Positions 34,601 to 41,577 are shown, counted from the first letter of the stretch. The stretch: DNA of 41,765 nt from Apostichopus parvimensis (GCA_000934455.1 KN890404.1:18180-59944); one strand, 5' to 3'. Numbers and translations: made by a program. Notes: generated from the letters alone by a model not told the origin.

Positions 34601-35835
34601 AGGAGTGAGGAAACTTATGATCTATTTCTTATATTAACCACAGGTGGGAAATACTGCCAAATGATAAACAACTGAATATTTTTCATTTTTTCAAATTGTT
34701 TATTCATGCAAAAGTAGTGTAATAGCTTTAGGAACTTTAACAACTAGATGAATAATTAGATGAAACTAATCAGTAAGTTATAATACTATAATTGAGTCTT
34801 ACTGGATAACAGACAATATTTCACGCATATCAGTGTAAGTGGTGCTCACTTAACTAATATATAGTTGTTTTTCACATGATTTTGTGTTCACCAATATTTC
34901 ACCGGTATTTCCCACCCGGCCAGGAAATATCCAAGCCTGAATTCACAGATCTTTCCACAAATAAAATATGTAGCATACAGACGGATTAGATATTTTTTTT
35001 TCATCTCCTAAACAGGGATAGGTGTTGCAGGGTTCATGTAGCAGATTCACAGCCTATACTCACACTTTTGTATTCCTACCCACAGACTTCCACCTCACTA
35101 ATAGTGTAAACTCTAATTGATGAAGGATTGCAGATTTTACAGGTGGATTTAGTTAATATTTGCTGACTTAATAATGTTACAGCAACTTTTAGAGTTAGGA
35201 AATGTTTGACAGATTTTCTCTTATGGATGAGAAATGGCAAAGAGTATTTACTTAAATTGCAGAAAATTATATTCAAGTATATATGTACTATATAGACATG
35301 TCAAATTGGTGAAAAGATAACAATGACAAGAAGGTCTAAAATATGTATTCATGGTTCATACCCAGTTACTTGACATATTTTGGCTAAGACTCAAGCCAAA
35401 GACATTTTCATACCTGATGTTCTCTTCAAGTCCTTCTTCCGAGAGACGTTTCAATTCTTCCTGTATGTCAGGACGAAGTGGGGAAGTCCCTGAAGTCATT
35501 CCAGGTGAAATTTGCATCATTTGAATGTACTGAGAAGTAGGAGATAACATTTGATATATTCCATTGGGACTAGGTGTTTTTTGTCCAGGAATAATCTGAT
35601 TTCCATAACTTCCTGCCTTTTCTGGTGTTCTGAAAGGAACTTGGTTTGTGTTTACGTGGTTAGCAGCCCAGTTAACATGTTGGAGAGCAGCAGTTGGGGG
35701 TGACATGAGATTTGCCGGCAATTGTCCCATAAGGGCATGAGCCGGGCTGGACATTGCTATAGTCTGAAGCACTTGTGCATAGTTAACTCCCTCCTCTCTA
35801 CGTAGTGATGACTGATTGTGAGTTGCCTGGTCCAT
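11691..35835 (-). CDS. Strawberry Notch (SNO) family helicase-like ATPase with PIP/SIM/UBZ4 tail (complete gene, 29 coding exons)
   Basis: The coding exons are listed separately; joined, they give 4,056 nt (1,351 codons plus stop) with every junction in phase. The product is a superfamily 2 DExD/H-box-type ATPase of the SNO/SBNO family, a nuclear chromatin and transcription cofactor group. Seen: low-complexity N-terminus (1-140); Walker A GVGKGR with Lys233; Walker B DECH 347-350; motif III SAT 386-388; second RecA lobe from GLQTTGEA (538-545) to motif [10 protein letters not shown] (725-732); the SNO C-terminal alpha/beta region to about 1110, with a Cys/His cluster C1025-H1027-C1031-C1037; then a tail with PIP-like motifs (1167-1174, 1302-1309), a SIM-like motif (1209-1214), a bipartite basic NLS (1220-1236) and a UBZ4 finger (Cys1322, Cys1325, His1341, Cys1345). 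Length is near that of SBNO1/2. From memory, the core is closer to plant FORGETTER1 than to SBNO1/2. A role in PCNA/ubiquitin-directed genome maintenance is inference. Confidence 0.93.
11712..11783 (-). other. UBZ4-type ubiquitin-binding zinc finger (encoded)
   Basis: Residues 1322-1345 read [11 protein letters not shown], a short variable loop, then FNEHIDKCL. This matches the RAD18/SPRTN-type UBZ4 pattern C-P-x-C ... hN-x-H-hD-x-C-L, with zinc ligands Cys1322, Cys1325, His1341 and Cys1345. The conserved Asp1343, which contacts ubiquitin in this family, is present. Confidence 0.85.
13365..13506 (-). CDS. SNO helicase coding exon 28
   Basis: Completes residue 1074 and runs to 1121. Encodes [20 protein letters not shown], matching the SNO-family C-terminal strand that in relatives reads VVRxxxxxGxRIVGLxxP. 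Acceptor GTCCTCAG, donor GCC|GTGAGT. Confidence 0.9.
13945..14050 (-). CDS. SNO helicase coding exon 27
   Basis: Residues 1039-1073 plus two nt. Reads [20 protein letters not shown], the SNO family VGxR...GGxIxPxW-like segment of the C-terminal alpha/beta region. Acceptor CATTTGTAG, donor CAG|GTGAG. Confidence 0.9.
14051..14996. other. Intron between helicase exons 26 and 27
   Basis: An AT-rich intron with no additional gene. The other helicase introns over 300 bases without separate entries (e.g. 15998-16749, 25847-26815, 27234-28363, 30064-31073, 31986-33288, 34477-35413) are likewise AT-rich with scattered C- or G-runs, and I see no nested gene in them. Confidence 0.6.
14997..15080 (-). 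CDS. SNO helicase coding exon 26 (Cys/His cluster)
   Basis: Residues 1011-1038. Reads [20 protein letters not shown] and continues KRKDSC. The cluster C1025-x-H1027-x3-C1031-x5-C1037 could bind zinc. The same spacing of cysteines and His is what I recall in the plant FORGETTER1 protein, while SBNO1/2 are more diverged here. Donor ACAG|GTAAGT. Confidence 0.9.
15915..15997 (-). CDS. SNO helicase coding exon 25
   Basis: Residues 983-1010 plus one nt. Begins RPNTG (RPxxG is typical of the family) and continues to [12 protein letters not shown]. Acceptor ATTTTTAG, donor GCAG|GTAAGT. Confidence 0.9.
16750..16926 (-). CDS. SNO helicase coding exon 24
   Basis: Residues 924-982. Contains [10 protein letters not shown] (family TVxRGxSWExA), then [20 protein letters not shown] and VFKVAR. 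Acceptor TCTCAACAG, donor AAG|GTAATT. Confidence 0.92.
17205..17250. repeat. 46-bp near-perfect palindrome in an intron
   Basis: ATTCTTAGCCTAAAATGTTA (17205-17224) is followed by its reverse complement centred on TTAA (17226-17229), with one mismatch in 23 pairs. There is no loop. It sits in the intron between exons 24 and 23. It may be a folded-back transposon end; no duplication of flanking DNA was found. Confidence 0.9.
18151..18249 (-). CDS. SNO helicase coding exon 23
   Basis: Residues 891-923. Reads [19 protein letters not shown]; the SNO family has G-x-x-D-L/M here. Acceptor CTTCCACAG, donor ACGAG|GTAAAT. Confidence 0.9.
18409..18470 (-). CDS. SNO helicase coding exon 22
   Basis: Residues 871-890 plus two nt. 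Reads [20 protein letters not shown], the amphipathic helix that in relatives reads LFxxFxxxLxxxxxxAKxxG. Donor AAG|GTAGGA, acceptor TTTCTCAG. Confidence 0.9.
18611..18911. repeat. 113-bp tandem repeat, about three units, C-rich
   Basis: The anchor CCCAGAGGCC recurs at 18648, 18761 and 18874, a 113-bp period. Each unit has an AT-rich half (AATCATATAATCTTGTTTAT-like) and a C-rich half. The third unit's C-rich half directly touches the splice donor of helicase exon 21, so the pre-mRNA carries G-runs immediately after that donor. Confidence 0.9.
18912..19037 (-). CDS. SNO helicase coding exon 21
   Basis: Residues 829-870, phase 0 at both ends. Contains [19 protein letters not shown], one of the most conserved SNO blocks (FLNRILG). 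The donor CTG|GTAAGG is followed at once by a G-rich tract (C-rich on the plus strand) that is the last unit of the 113-bp tandem repeat at 18611-18911. Confidence 0.93.
19198..19278. repeat. Short imperfect repeat of TGGACAAA-type units
   Basis: About six imperfect copies of (A/G)TGGACAAAnnTG occur in tandem, flanked on both sides by TGTTACACAATATGGA. This is a local slippage repeat within the intron between exons 20 and 21. Confidence 0.85.
19681..19761 (-). CDS. SNO helicase coding exon 20
   Basis: Residues 802-828. Reads [20 protein letters not shown] and continues EFIIQMQ. It is 81 nt, so it preserves phase if skipped. Its donor CAG|GTCTGT is weak (C at +3, T at +4), the poorest match in the gene, so skipping is plausible. 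Confidence 0.85.
20021..20300 (+). repeat. 90-bp tandem repeat, about three units, open in one frame
   Basis: GAAGTACACTGATTCATTGG at 20101, GAAGTACACTGATTCATTAG at 20191 and a diverged GATGTACATGGATTC at 20281 give a 90-bp period. As 90 is a multiple of three, the plus-strand frame 19958-20305 stays open and encodes a 30-residue repeat (containing [18 protein letters not shown]). It lies in the intron between helicase exons 19 and 20. I see no splice or promoter evidence that it is expressed. Confidence 0.88.
20721..20836 (-). CDS. SNO helicase coding exon 19
   Basis: Residues 763-801. Contains [11 protein letters not shown] and [12 protein letters not shown], both signature SNO blocks immediately after helicase motif VI. 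Acceptor TATGATAG, donor TAT|GTAAGT. Confidence 0.93.
21725..21810 (-). CDS. SNO helicase coding exon 18
   Basis: Residues 734-762 plus one nt. Contains [20 protein letters not shown], the SNO family block [18 protein letters not shown]. Acceptor TTTCTTCAG, donor CTCG|GTGAGC. Confidence 0.93.
22298..22570 (+). mobile_element. tRNA-derived SINE (plus strand) with short-repeat tail
   Basis: The head (22298-22374) has pairing ends GGAGTG and CACTCC, an A-box-like TTAGCTCAGTG, a small internal duplication (GCTCAGT twice) and a B-box-like GAGTTCGAGTC (22359-22369). The body runs to about 22530 and ends in ATACATAA/CATA-type short repeats (22533-22570), typical of a SINE 3' tail. It lies in the intron between helicase exons 17 and 18. 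It is not an intact tRNA gene. Confidence 0.65.
22808..22998 (-). CDS. SNO helicase coding exon 17 (helicase motifs V and VI)
   Basis: Residues 671-733 plus two nt. Contains [13 protein letters not shown] (motif V region), [20 protein letters not shown] and MGRSHRSNQ (motif VI, with the arginine-finger arginines). Acceptor TCTTATCAG, donor AAGCAG|GTAATT. Confidence 0.95.
23099..23149 (+). repeat. Third copy of the dispersed repeat unit found in the 7850-8018 palindrome
   Basis: AGCCTCTGAAGAAGATCCTG and onward to CCACTTTTACAC matches the right arm of the palindrome almost base for base. The main difference is GAAATGTC instead of GAAACGTC. It is a single arm in the intron between exons 16 and 17. 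Confidence 0.88.
23330..23403 (-). mobile_element. tRNA-derived SINE head (minus strand)
   Basis: On the minus strand the A-box-like GTGGCCGAATGGATAAAGG (from 23403) resembles Leu/Ser tRNAs, and a B-box-like GAGGTTCCAGGCTC lies at 23371-23358. The likely body continues down toward about 23150, next to the dispersed repeat unit at 23099-23149. Whether both belong to one element is unclear. Confidence 0.5.
23524..23698 (-). CDS. SNO helicase coding exon 16
   Basis: Completes residue 612 and runs to 670. Contains [20 protein letters not shown], a SNO hallmark block; [11 protein letters not shown] is what I recall of the plant FORGETTER1 sequence. A Ser/Gly/Lys-rich low-complexity insert follows. 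Acceptor ATTTCCAG, donor GAG|GTGAGA. Confidence 0.93.
24222..24310 (-). CDS. SNO helicase coding exon 15
   Basis: Residues 583-611 plus two nt. Reads [20 protein letters not shown], an acidic then helical segment in the variable region between the two RecA lobes' conserved blocks. Donor CTTG|GTAGGA is suboptimal. Acceptor CTTTGCAG. Confidence 0.88.
25117..25324 (-). CDS. SNO helicase coding exon 14 (start of second RecA lobe)
   Basis: Completes residue 513 and runs to 582. Contains [32 protein letters not shown] (motif IV region, family xGLQSTGEA) and [15 protein letters not shown]. Acceptor ATCCATCAG, donor ATG|GTGAGT. Confidence 0.94.
25736..25846 (-). CDS. SNO helicase coding exon 13
   Basis: Completes residue 476 and runs to 512 plus two nt. 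Contains [17 protein letters not shown], the SNO block (F)WSxHQRFFxxLC. Donor CTCTG|GTAAGA, acceptor TCTCTTCAG. Confidence 0.94.
26816..26963 (-). CDS. SNO helicase coding exon 12
   Basis: Residues 427-475 plus two nt. Contains [20 protein letters not shown] (family MDMKxxGxYxxRxLS) and [18 protein letters not shown]. Donor TATG|GTGAGG, acceptor CCTGCAG. Confidence 0.94.
27143..27233 (-). CDS. SNO helicase coding exon 11
   Basis: Residues 397-426 plus one nt. Reads [20 protein letters not shown] (family RLGLWGxGTxFxxFxxF). Acceptor CTGTTGCAG, donor CTCG|GTAAGA. Confidence 0.94.
28364..28427 (-). CDS. SNO helicase coding exon 10 (motif III)
   Basis: Residues 376-396. Contains [20 protein letters not shown] with the SAT motif at 386-388, which couples ATP hydrolysis to movement in superfamily 2 enzymes. 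Acceptor CTTTTTGCAG, donor ATG|GTACGT. Confidence 0.94.
28861..28913 (-). CDS. SNO helicase coding exon 9
   Basis: Residues 358-374 plus two nt. Reads [17 protein letters not shown], the linker between the DECH box and motif III (family STKxGxAVxxxQ). Donor AGAG|GTATGA. Confidence 0.9.
29495..29613 (-). CDS. SNO helicase coding exon 8 (DECH box, Walker B)
   Basis: Residues 318-357. Contains [20 protein letters not shown] then [16 protein letters not shown] at 347-350 supplies the acidic residues for Mg-ATP hydrolysis. Acceptor TTTACTGTAG, donor CCT|GTAAGT. Confidence 0.95.
29781..29797. repeat. 17-nt poly-G run
   Basis: Homopolymer in the intron between helicase exons 7 and 8; its length is prone to sequencing error. 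Confidence 0.9.
29981..30063 (-). CDS. SNO helicase coding exon 7
   Basis: Residues 291-317 plus one nt. Contains [14 protein letters not shown], the family motif Ib-like block GVxFxTYxxLxxS. Acceptor CGTTTCAG, donor GGTG|GTAAGC. Confidence 0.93.
31074..31142 (-). CDS. SNO helicase coding exon 6
   Basis: Residues 268-289 plus two nt. Reads [20 protein letters not shown]. It continues the RDLxDIG block begun in exon 5. Acceptor TGTTTTTAG, donor CCAG|GTAAGG. Confidence 0.92.
31592..31637. repeat. 46-nt poly-C run
   Basis: An uninterrupted run of 46 C (poly-G in the helicase pre-mRNA) in the intron between exons 5 and 6, preceded by a further short C-rich stretch. The exact length is uncertain because assemblers and sequencers handle such runs poorly. 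Confidence 0.9.
31894..31985 (-). CDS. SNO helicase coding exon 5
   Basis: Residues 237-266 plus two nt. Reads [20 protein letters not shown] then [10 protein letters not shown] (family IWxSxSSDLKxDAxRDL). Acceptor GCATTTCAG, donor AGAG|GTAAGG. Confidence 0.94.
33289..33375 (-). CDS. SNO helicase coding exon 4 (Walker A)
   Basis: Residues 208-236. Contains [20 protein letters not shown] then AAGVGKGRQ. Lys233 is the ATP-binding Walker A lysine. Most relatives read GDGAGVGKGR, so the second Ala replaces a Gly. Acceptor ATTTTCCAG, donor ACAG|GTAGGC. Confidence 0.95.
33751..33858 (-). CDS. SNO helicase coding exon 3
   Basis: Residues 172-207, phase 0 at both ends. Contains [18 protein letters not shown], the family block GxLSxLQLExxxxACQRH that forms the Q-motif-like entry to the ATPase core. 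Acceptor AAATGCAG, donor GCT|GTAAGT. Confidence 0.93.
34386..34476 (-). CDS. SNO helicase coding exon 2
   Basis: Residues 142-171 (it supplies the last base of codon 141). Reads [20 protein letters not shown] then [10 protein letters not shown]. The family has xxYxPxxxxxxxxHPDxIVExxSL here; [11 protein letters not shown] fits. Acceptor TCTGTTACAG. The donor GCT|GTTAGT carries T at +3. Confidence 0.9.
35414..35835 (-). CDS. SNO helicase coding exon 1 (start codon, low-complexity N-terminus)
   Basis: Residues 1-140 plus two nt. The ATG at 35835-35833 is the first in the exon; the exon itself begins at an acceptor (TTCTTTCAG) after 35857, leaving 22 untranslated bases. The region is rich in Asn, Gln, Pro and Ser with no recognised domain, ending in a charged helix ([14 protein letters not shown]). 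The zinc-finger and PHD-type modules I recall at the N-terminus of the plant relative are absent. Donor ATCAG|GTATGA. Confidence 0.88.
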
Positions 35836-36445
35836 TTTCTCTGTGGGATGCTCTCTACTGAAAGAAGATTCATCAAACTACTGTTAGGCATTTTTAACAT
35901 TATCTAATCCCTTGATGATTCAATAAGTGTTTAACATTTGCTATCTGTTGATAAATGGGACAAAGAGACAACTGTAAGACATTTATACTTTGAATGAAAG
36001 ATAAAAAGGTAAAAATAGGTTAGTTGAAATAAACTACAAAACACATTTATGCCTTTTGTAGGTATTATTGATACATCACAAGCTTTAATACGACAGTGAA
36101 CAAACTTAGGGCCATCTACTATTGGCTACTTATCTTTCTTTGTCATATTTGTAGGGTTTCTGCATTGAAAATGTATGATCCAAAATCATGGTGGCTCTCT
36201 ATTCATTGATTGACATTATAATATTTAGGCCTAAAGTATATAAATAATCTACCAAGGGCGATTTCATGTCTGTTGGTCATTTTATCATCCTAGCGAAATT
36301 CAATTGTGGTGGCTGAAACCCTCCGTTGAGAAACATTCTGGTGTAAAGTTGTTTGTGGACTATTATGAATACATAACATAGGCCTAGGCCCAGTAACACT
36401 AAGGCCTATGCCTTACATATAAGCCTATAGTAGTATTATAGTCAG

Positions 36446-36666
36446 TATTGCGAAGTTCGGAACACTGCGAAGTTCGGACACCCCTAAGAAATCCACGATT
36501 TCACCATGACAACCTACAACAAGAGCCAATTTCACGAAAAAATACGAAGCTATAGTTATTTTCTCTCAAAAATGACCGTGTGCAAGTATGTACTTACATA
36601 TTTGTCAATAGAAGGAAGTTATAGTTTTTGGGTGTTTTAAGGCTTAGGTGTCCGAACTTCGAAGTA
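36446..36666. mobile_element. Probable Tc1/mariner-type MITE with TA target duplication
   Basis: The element 36448-36664 has ends TTGCGAAGTTCGGAACAC and, on the minus strand, CTTCGAAGTTCGGACACC, flanked by TA on each side. The motif GCGAAGTTCGGACACC is repeated at the left end, so the left inverted repeat is doubled. No transposase is encoded. It sits in the first intron of the helicase gene. Confidence 0.55.
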
Positions 36667-37148
36667 TCCATGCTACTCACTTTAATTTGGTTAGTGTAGG
36701 CCCTAACCTAAACTTAGCCTAGGTCTACTGGGTAGAGCTTTCAGCCATTTCTAACAAACCCAAAACTCCACATGATTTCTTATGTGACCCATGAATTATA
36801 GCCAGACCTTTTCTAAGAGCTAGGCTTAGTAATGGATGGACTATGGCTGCTCCATGATAGATATTACTTATTTGGTTAGGCCTGACAAATAGACAGTGAC
36901 AGTTTGGTTAGGCTATCAAACCAGTCATAATTCATATTGGCTATGCAAAATTCACACCTATTAATGCATAACTCACGGATGATGGAATCAAGACATGTCG
37001 GTCTTACAGTCGAAAATAGGAAAACACTTTTGTAACATTCAGTAACAACTGCGAGCCTTATTTCGGTACAGTTCAACAGATAAATGTATCAATACCAACA
37101 CAATATACTCAACACAGCACTCATGCCACTACATGTTTAGGAACGTAC

Positions 37149-37187
37149 CTGCGATTGGCGAAGTTGTATAGACAGCTGTTTCGCGCT
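37149..37187 (-). other. Non-coding first exon of the helicase gene (5' UTR)
   Basis: A strong donor CAATCGCAG|GTACGT on the minus strand lies at the left edge. The right edge is the transcription start, placed only roughly, about 30 bases below a TATAAAA element. No ATG occurs in the exon, so translation starts in the next exon. The first intron is about 1.3 kb (35858-37148) and holds a MITE. Confidence 0.6.
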
Positions 37188-37262
37188 TGAATTTTACTTC
37201 CGGTTCTGCTGTTTTATACGGTAGCCCTAAAGATACCGTTTCGTTTCGGCAATCTACCGGTT
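37188..37262 (-). promoter_or_regulatory. Core promoter of the helicase gene: TATA-like box and ETS site
   Basis: On the minus strand, CCGGAAGT (37203-37196, a consensus ETS-factor site) lies just upstream of the proposed start, and TATAAAA (37218-37212) lies about 30 bases upstream of it. The stretch 37149-37262 is visibly richer in CpG than its surroundings, as expected for a constitutively active animal promoter. Confidence 0.5.
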
Positions 37263-37721
37263 CTTTTAGACACCATTAGATAATGCAAATTGTTATTTTT
37301 GTTTTTTCTTCTTCCTTTTTTTCCCTTTTGTAACTATTTCCTTAGTTAATAACAAATACCAACCATTATGGTTGCATCAGTAATTTTTAAGTCACAGGAA
37401 GTACATTGGACCTGGTACAAGAGTGGGATATTTACCTTGAGAGGACTGGTAACATGTGTCAGCATTCCTATGTTGTATCTTGCTTTGGGTAAAGATCTAC
37501 ATTCTACATATGCAATAGTAAGCTAAAATGCTTACAAGGGACCAATCACCTTTTTCTCCTGGGCTATCACTTTTCTGGGAATGTACTAAGGATACTGTGT
37601 ACAACTTAGGTACATGGATAACTGTTTGGGAGTGTTTTAGCTAATTTCATCGGGAGGGGAAGAGATACTGGGCAGCATTCATGAGACCTAGGTTGGCAAA
37701 GGAACAGAGGGGAGGGTGAAC
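37263..37721. other. Intergenic stretch upstream of the helicase promoter
   Basis: Nothing recognised on either strand; no sign of a divergent gene sharing the promoter. Confidence 0.45.
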
Positions 37722-38235
37722 TAAGATAAGATAAGATAAGTAGAACTTTATTACTCCAATGAAGGAATTAAGATCTTGCACATAAAATGTAAAAGACAGT
37801 ACAAAAATATGGCTATGTTACAAATATGAAACACAGGGATAGAACGGAACGATAAAACATTAAACAATCGAACAATAAAACACACATAGGCAGGACCTAA
37901 CGGCTCAAGTTATCATTGTAAAGCCTTATTGCACGTGGAATAAACGAATTGCGATGACGGTTGGTTCTTATGGGTGGGAGACGCAGTCTGCCAGTGCCCC
38001 TAGTTATGATATTATCGTGCAGATAACAGTGAAGCGGGTGATCATGGTCATTCCAAACAATGTCTAGTTTGTTTTGGAGCAAGCACACATAAATTTCCTC
38101 AACTGTTGATTGGGGGTCTCCAATGACTCTACCCGCTTTACGAATAATGCTGTCAATACGGTCTTTGTCAGTCCCCGTGGCGTTCCCACCCCAACCGACG
38201 AGACAATACCTCCTAGTCTGTAGTCGTACGATCTA
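37722..38235 (-). mobile_element. 5'-truncated non-LTR retrotransposon (LINE), 3' end
   Basis: The minus strand encodes the last part of a LINE reverse-transcriptase ORF, then a short 3' UTR ending in AATAAAG and a CTTAT-type microsatellite tail (37722-37740). The element is broken by a TAG at 38233-38235 or truncated just above it. Only the C-terminal domain survives, not the catalytic palm. Confidence 0.85.
37897..38232 (-). pseudogene. LINE reverse transcriptase C-terminal fragment
   Basis: The open stretch reads LVGWGGNATGTDKDRIDSII, RKAGRVIGDP, then RTNRHRNSFIPRAIRLYN near the end, stopping at 37897-37899. The blocks (Y/W)GGNxxxxDxxRIDxIIRKAGRVIG and RTNRxxNSFIPRAIRLxN are typical of the C-terminus of many non-LTR retrotransposon polyproteins. 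A remnant, with no start codon and no catalytic domains. Confidence 0.85.
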
Positions 38236-40809
38236 TGCTCACTAGAACCCTGCAGATATACTGGATTTTCCAAATCCGATCAGAATACATCCATAAAGAG
38301 GAATTTATCCAAGGGAAAATGCAATACAAAATAAAAGTTTTTAAAAGCCAAAATACCTTCTGTTACACTGTGTTGTATATTTGATCAAGTCTATTCCTTC
38401 ATTCTTACAGTTTAATGTAAATACATTTGAATCTTAACAATCCTGCATTTCACACATAATTTACATCCAACGATCAGATAATTGGACAAAATTTACAGAA
38501 TCAATGCGAAAAAAACTTTAAAAACATCTTTCAGCATTTCTCAGCATGTTGAGGGAGTATTATTTGACTTTGTAGCATGTGAGTGTTCAATAACAAGAGG
38601 TGAATGATCCATAAAACTGATGGAGTACAGACTTGTAGTGCATATTATTATTCTGTCTGCCAGTGGGTAGGCTGAGCCCACCTCCCCCCCACCCCACCGG
38701 GTTATATTATGGCAGAGTTTAGCGCCCAGGTTAAATTGAATTTTGCCATTTGCCAGTGGAAAAAAATTAGCACTTGCATTTTCCTACTTATTAACAATTT
38801 AATAACTAATATTTAAATAATTTTTCTAGTTACTAATAACCTAAACACATTGTCAGTTGGTAAACAATAATCGGTCAAAGAATCTGATGATTACTGTACT
38901 TAACAGAAGCCCAACATAACTGCTTATTTATCAGTAAATATTATTGGGCTGGGAATTTGATTTTAGCCAGTAGATATTTTCTTTAGGTCTGTGAGTAATG
39001 AAATACATGGTATGTTGATAATACAAGGGGAGGGGAAGTAAAGGGTGAATTCTCAAGTATCCAATTTGTTTGGCTCATAAACAAATATTCATATAGTATT
39101 TGCCACATAATTTTCCACATAAAGCACCCATTTTTTTTCATTCACAAAGCCAACGTCACCTATACATGATATTCAAACCTAAAAAGTGAATGATGCTTAG
39201 CAAAGTGTAGTGACATACCGACAAAAACAACTTGTCAAAATTTGTCACAATGAATAGATTTGGGTCTTGATTCATTCACAGGTCAAAGCAGGTGGTATGA
39301 CACAAGAAGACATACTTTAATAGTGTTTGCAATGCAACTTTCAATGGACCTGCAAGATGAATTGCAAGAAAGTGTGATCCGGGATTCCCATTACTACTTG
39401 ATGTAATCCCATCAATTGTGGAACTAACATGGCAACAATACCCGATGATGCCGACCGCTAGAGGTCAAAAGGAAGACATCTGGCATGTAATATCTATTAC
39501 TTTGAAAATACTAAGAAACTAATACTGAACCATAAGTATCATGCAAGATCCAAACAAAATTCCCATGTATGTACAAAATATGGAAAGAGAAAAATAAGTA
39601 TTGAGCAGAACCTGTTTGACTGACTACAGCCACATACAAAACAAAACCATTATGTTCATTTCAACAATCTCTACATCCTTTGGCATGACACATACTCACC
39701 TAAAATCATGTTTTGTTTTTCTTGTCAAGTTAAAGCTCAGAAAAATTAAGTCTGTGCCAAGAATGGTACAGTCATCTGTCACCACATAGCACCATATGTA
39801 AAAATTAATTAAAAAAAAACAATTAAAAATCTGGAATGCAAAACTAAAATCGTAATGAGAGTAGGCACATTCTGAAATTATAGAAGATAATGTCCCATCA
39901 CACTCATCTTCTTTAAAGACCGGAACATTTCCATATCTTGAAAACCAAATGAAAAGAGGAAAGGATTCCATAGGCTGCCTAAACCAAATGATAAAACTTG
40001 AGACTTAAGGTTCAGTTTCCTAGTTAAAGTTTCCTTCATACTCTTATTACTATATACTGTTCCACACGATCTACCAATCTATCCATAGAAAATTTTAGTT
40101 GGCAAGATATATTTATTTTACTCATTCCACAGAGACACTATCTAAACTTTGTTCAAATTATTGTTTTAAATTTATTTAGGCACCAAACTATTCATCTGAC
40201 TTCTTCTACTGGGGCAAAATTGCCCAACAGTTTAATAAGGCCAAACACCTGCAAACTATTCCAAATATCAAGCAAGAGTTATAAAGTTCTCTTTGAGCAG
40301 AAGAGCATGATATATCACACTAAAGTTGACATTTAACTTAACTTCTATGTGACCACTGATAGCAAATGTGTAATGGCACAATAATGGTTACAGCATAGCC
40401 AGATGCTACAATTTTTCTATAACATTAATAACATCAAGGTCAGATAGCAGATTTTCAAGCTGAAACATCTGAAAAAAGTCACCATTTTCATATTGATCCT
40501 TTCCTGTTCACAAAAAGGCAAGATTTTGTACATCACATTTTGTAGTTTGAAACATATATATTTTGCTGCAATATTTTTGATCCCACCTTCTCTTTGTATT
40601 TTTTATCGTTTTTGTTTTTTCCCCGGTGGGGAAAGGGGCAGGCGGGAGATACCAGCTAATACATCAACATACCAGCAGTTATTGTTTTTCTTTTATGTGC
40701 ATGGGCTGTCAAACCAACAACTAAAGCAATAAGCTATGTTTTCTCCTTGGATACAGTTGCTATGGTAAGGCAGCATGAAAACCTTAACATCACTAGACAC
40801 ATGCAACAC
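38236..40809. other. Long stretch without a recognised gene
   Basis: AT-rich, with C-rich tracts near 38682-38698. The frames at 39601-39789, 39696-39971 and 40493-40732 lack recognisable motifs or splice context. If the terminal exon proposed at 40880 is real, this is its downstream flank. Confidence 0.4.
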
Positions 40810-40879
40810 TTTATTGGCCATCTCTGCAATAATGAGTTGTGTTACTAAATTATAGCAATATTGATCCAATAGCAGCACA

Positions 40880-40961
40880 TCACATCGTAAAATGTCTGGT
40901 GTAGTCATACTCTATGGTCGGGATGACTGCTTGCACAAACTTCAGAAAGATGAGTAAATAC
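40880..40961 (-). CDS. Candidate terminal coding exon of an unidentified gene
   Basis: On the minus strand a good acceptor (TTCACACTTGCAG) is followed by an open frame reading [20 protein letters not shown] then TRHFTM and a TGA at 40880-40882. An AATAAA polyadenylation signal lies 65 bases further on (40815-40810), which supports a terminal exon. A second frame of the same exon ([18 protein letters not shown], then TGA at about 40905) is also open. I do not recognise the protein in either frame. Confidence 0.33.
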
Positions 40962-41415
40962 CTGCAAGTGTGAAGTTAAGGGAAAGACAAAAGAATATAG
41001 GAACAAAAAATGCTATTGATCTTAAACTAGGCGTTATGAACTAACCTCACTATATATGACTTAAAATATGAGATGTGTTGAATTAGGTTCATGTATAAAT
41101 GGTGTAAAATACTCGGTTATGATACTTGGGTCCCAACTGAGATGTATGTTTGTATTATGGTTTTTTTGTCCATACTTTATTTATTCTTTGTTTTGGATAT
41201 TTCCACTTCTATCACTTATAACAGAAACACAATTACATTGTACATGACTACATAAACAAACTCTTAGAAAACAAAGCTTTGGGTGGCAAGTGAATTACAA
41301 GGTTATGAAATCCAGCCAGAAATGCTATAACATTCAGTTTCCAAGAAACATAACTCAACAAACATCAGCACAGGAAGAGTAGTAATTTGCAGTAGGGTTT
41401 CTCAGAGTGACTCAC

Positions 41416-41448
41416 AGTTGCAGGCTATAATAAGGAGTGTCATGGGAA
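41416..41448 (-). CDS. Candidate 33-nt exon joined to the one at 40880-40961
   Basis: Acceptor TCTACCTCAG and donor CAACT|GTGAGTC flank 33 nt. In the frame that joins to [10 protein letters not shown] it reads SHDTPYYSLQL with no stop. It does not join in frame to the candidate at 41578-41626, so one of the two may be false or alternative. Confidence 0.22.
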
Positions 41449-41577
41449 CTGAGGTAGACAATTCACCTAGCCAAAGACTATATGTGGTCTCAATGCACCT
41501 CTTGATGGACTGTGATATACACATAGGAATCCATCGTTGATGTTGAAGAGAATAAGAGAAAAATCTCAATACCTTAC

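Noticed and set aside
34643..34916. 12-bp inverted repeat GGTGGGAAATAC / GTATTTCCCACC about 250 bp apart
   Set aside because: Possible MITE ends, but there is no matching flanking duplication and the boundaries are unclear.
39696..39971. 91-codon minus-strand frame
   Set aside because: No recognisable motif or splice or polyadenylation context; probably chance in AT-rich DNA.
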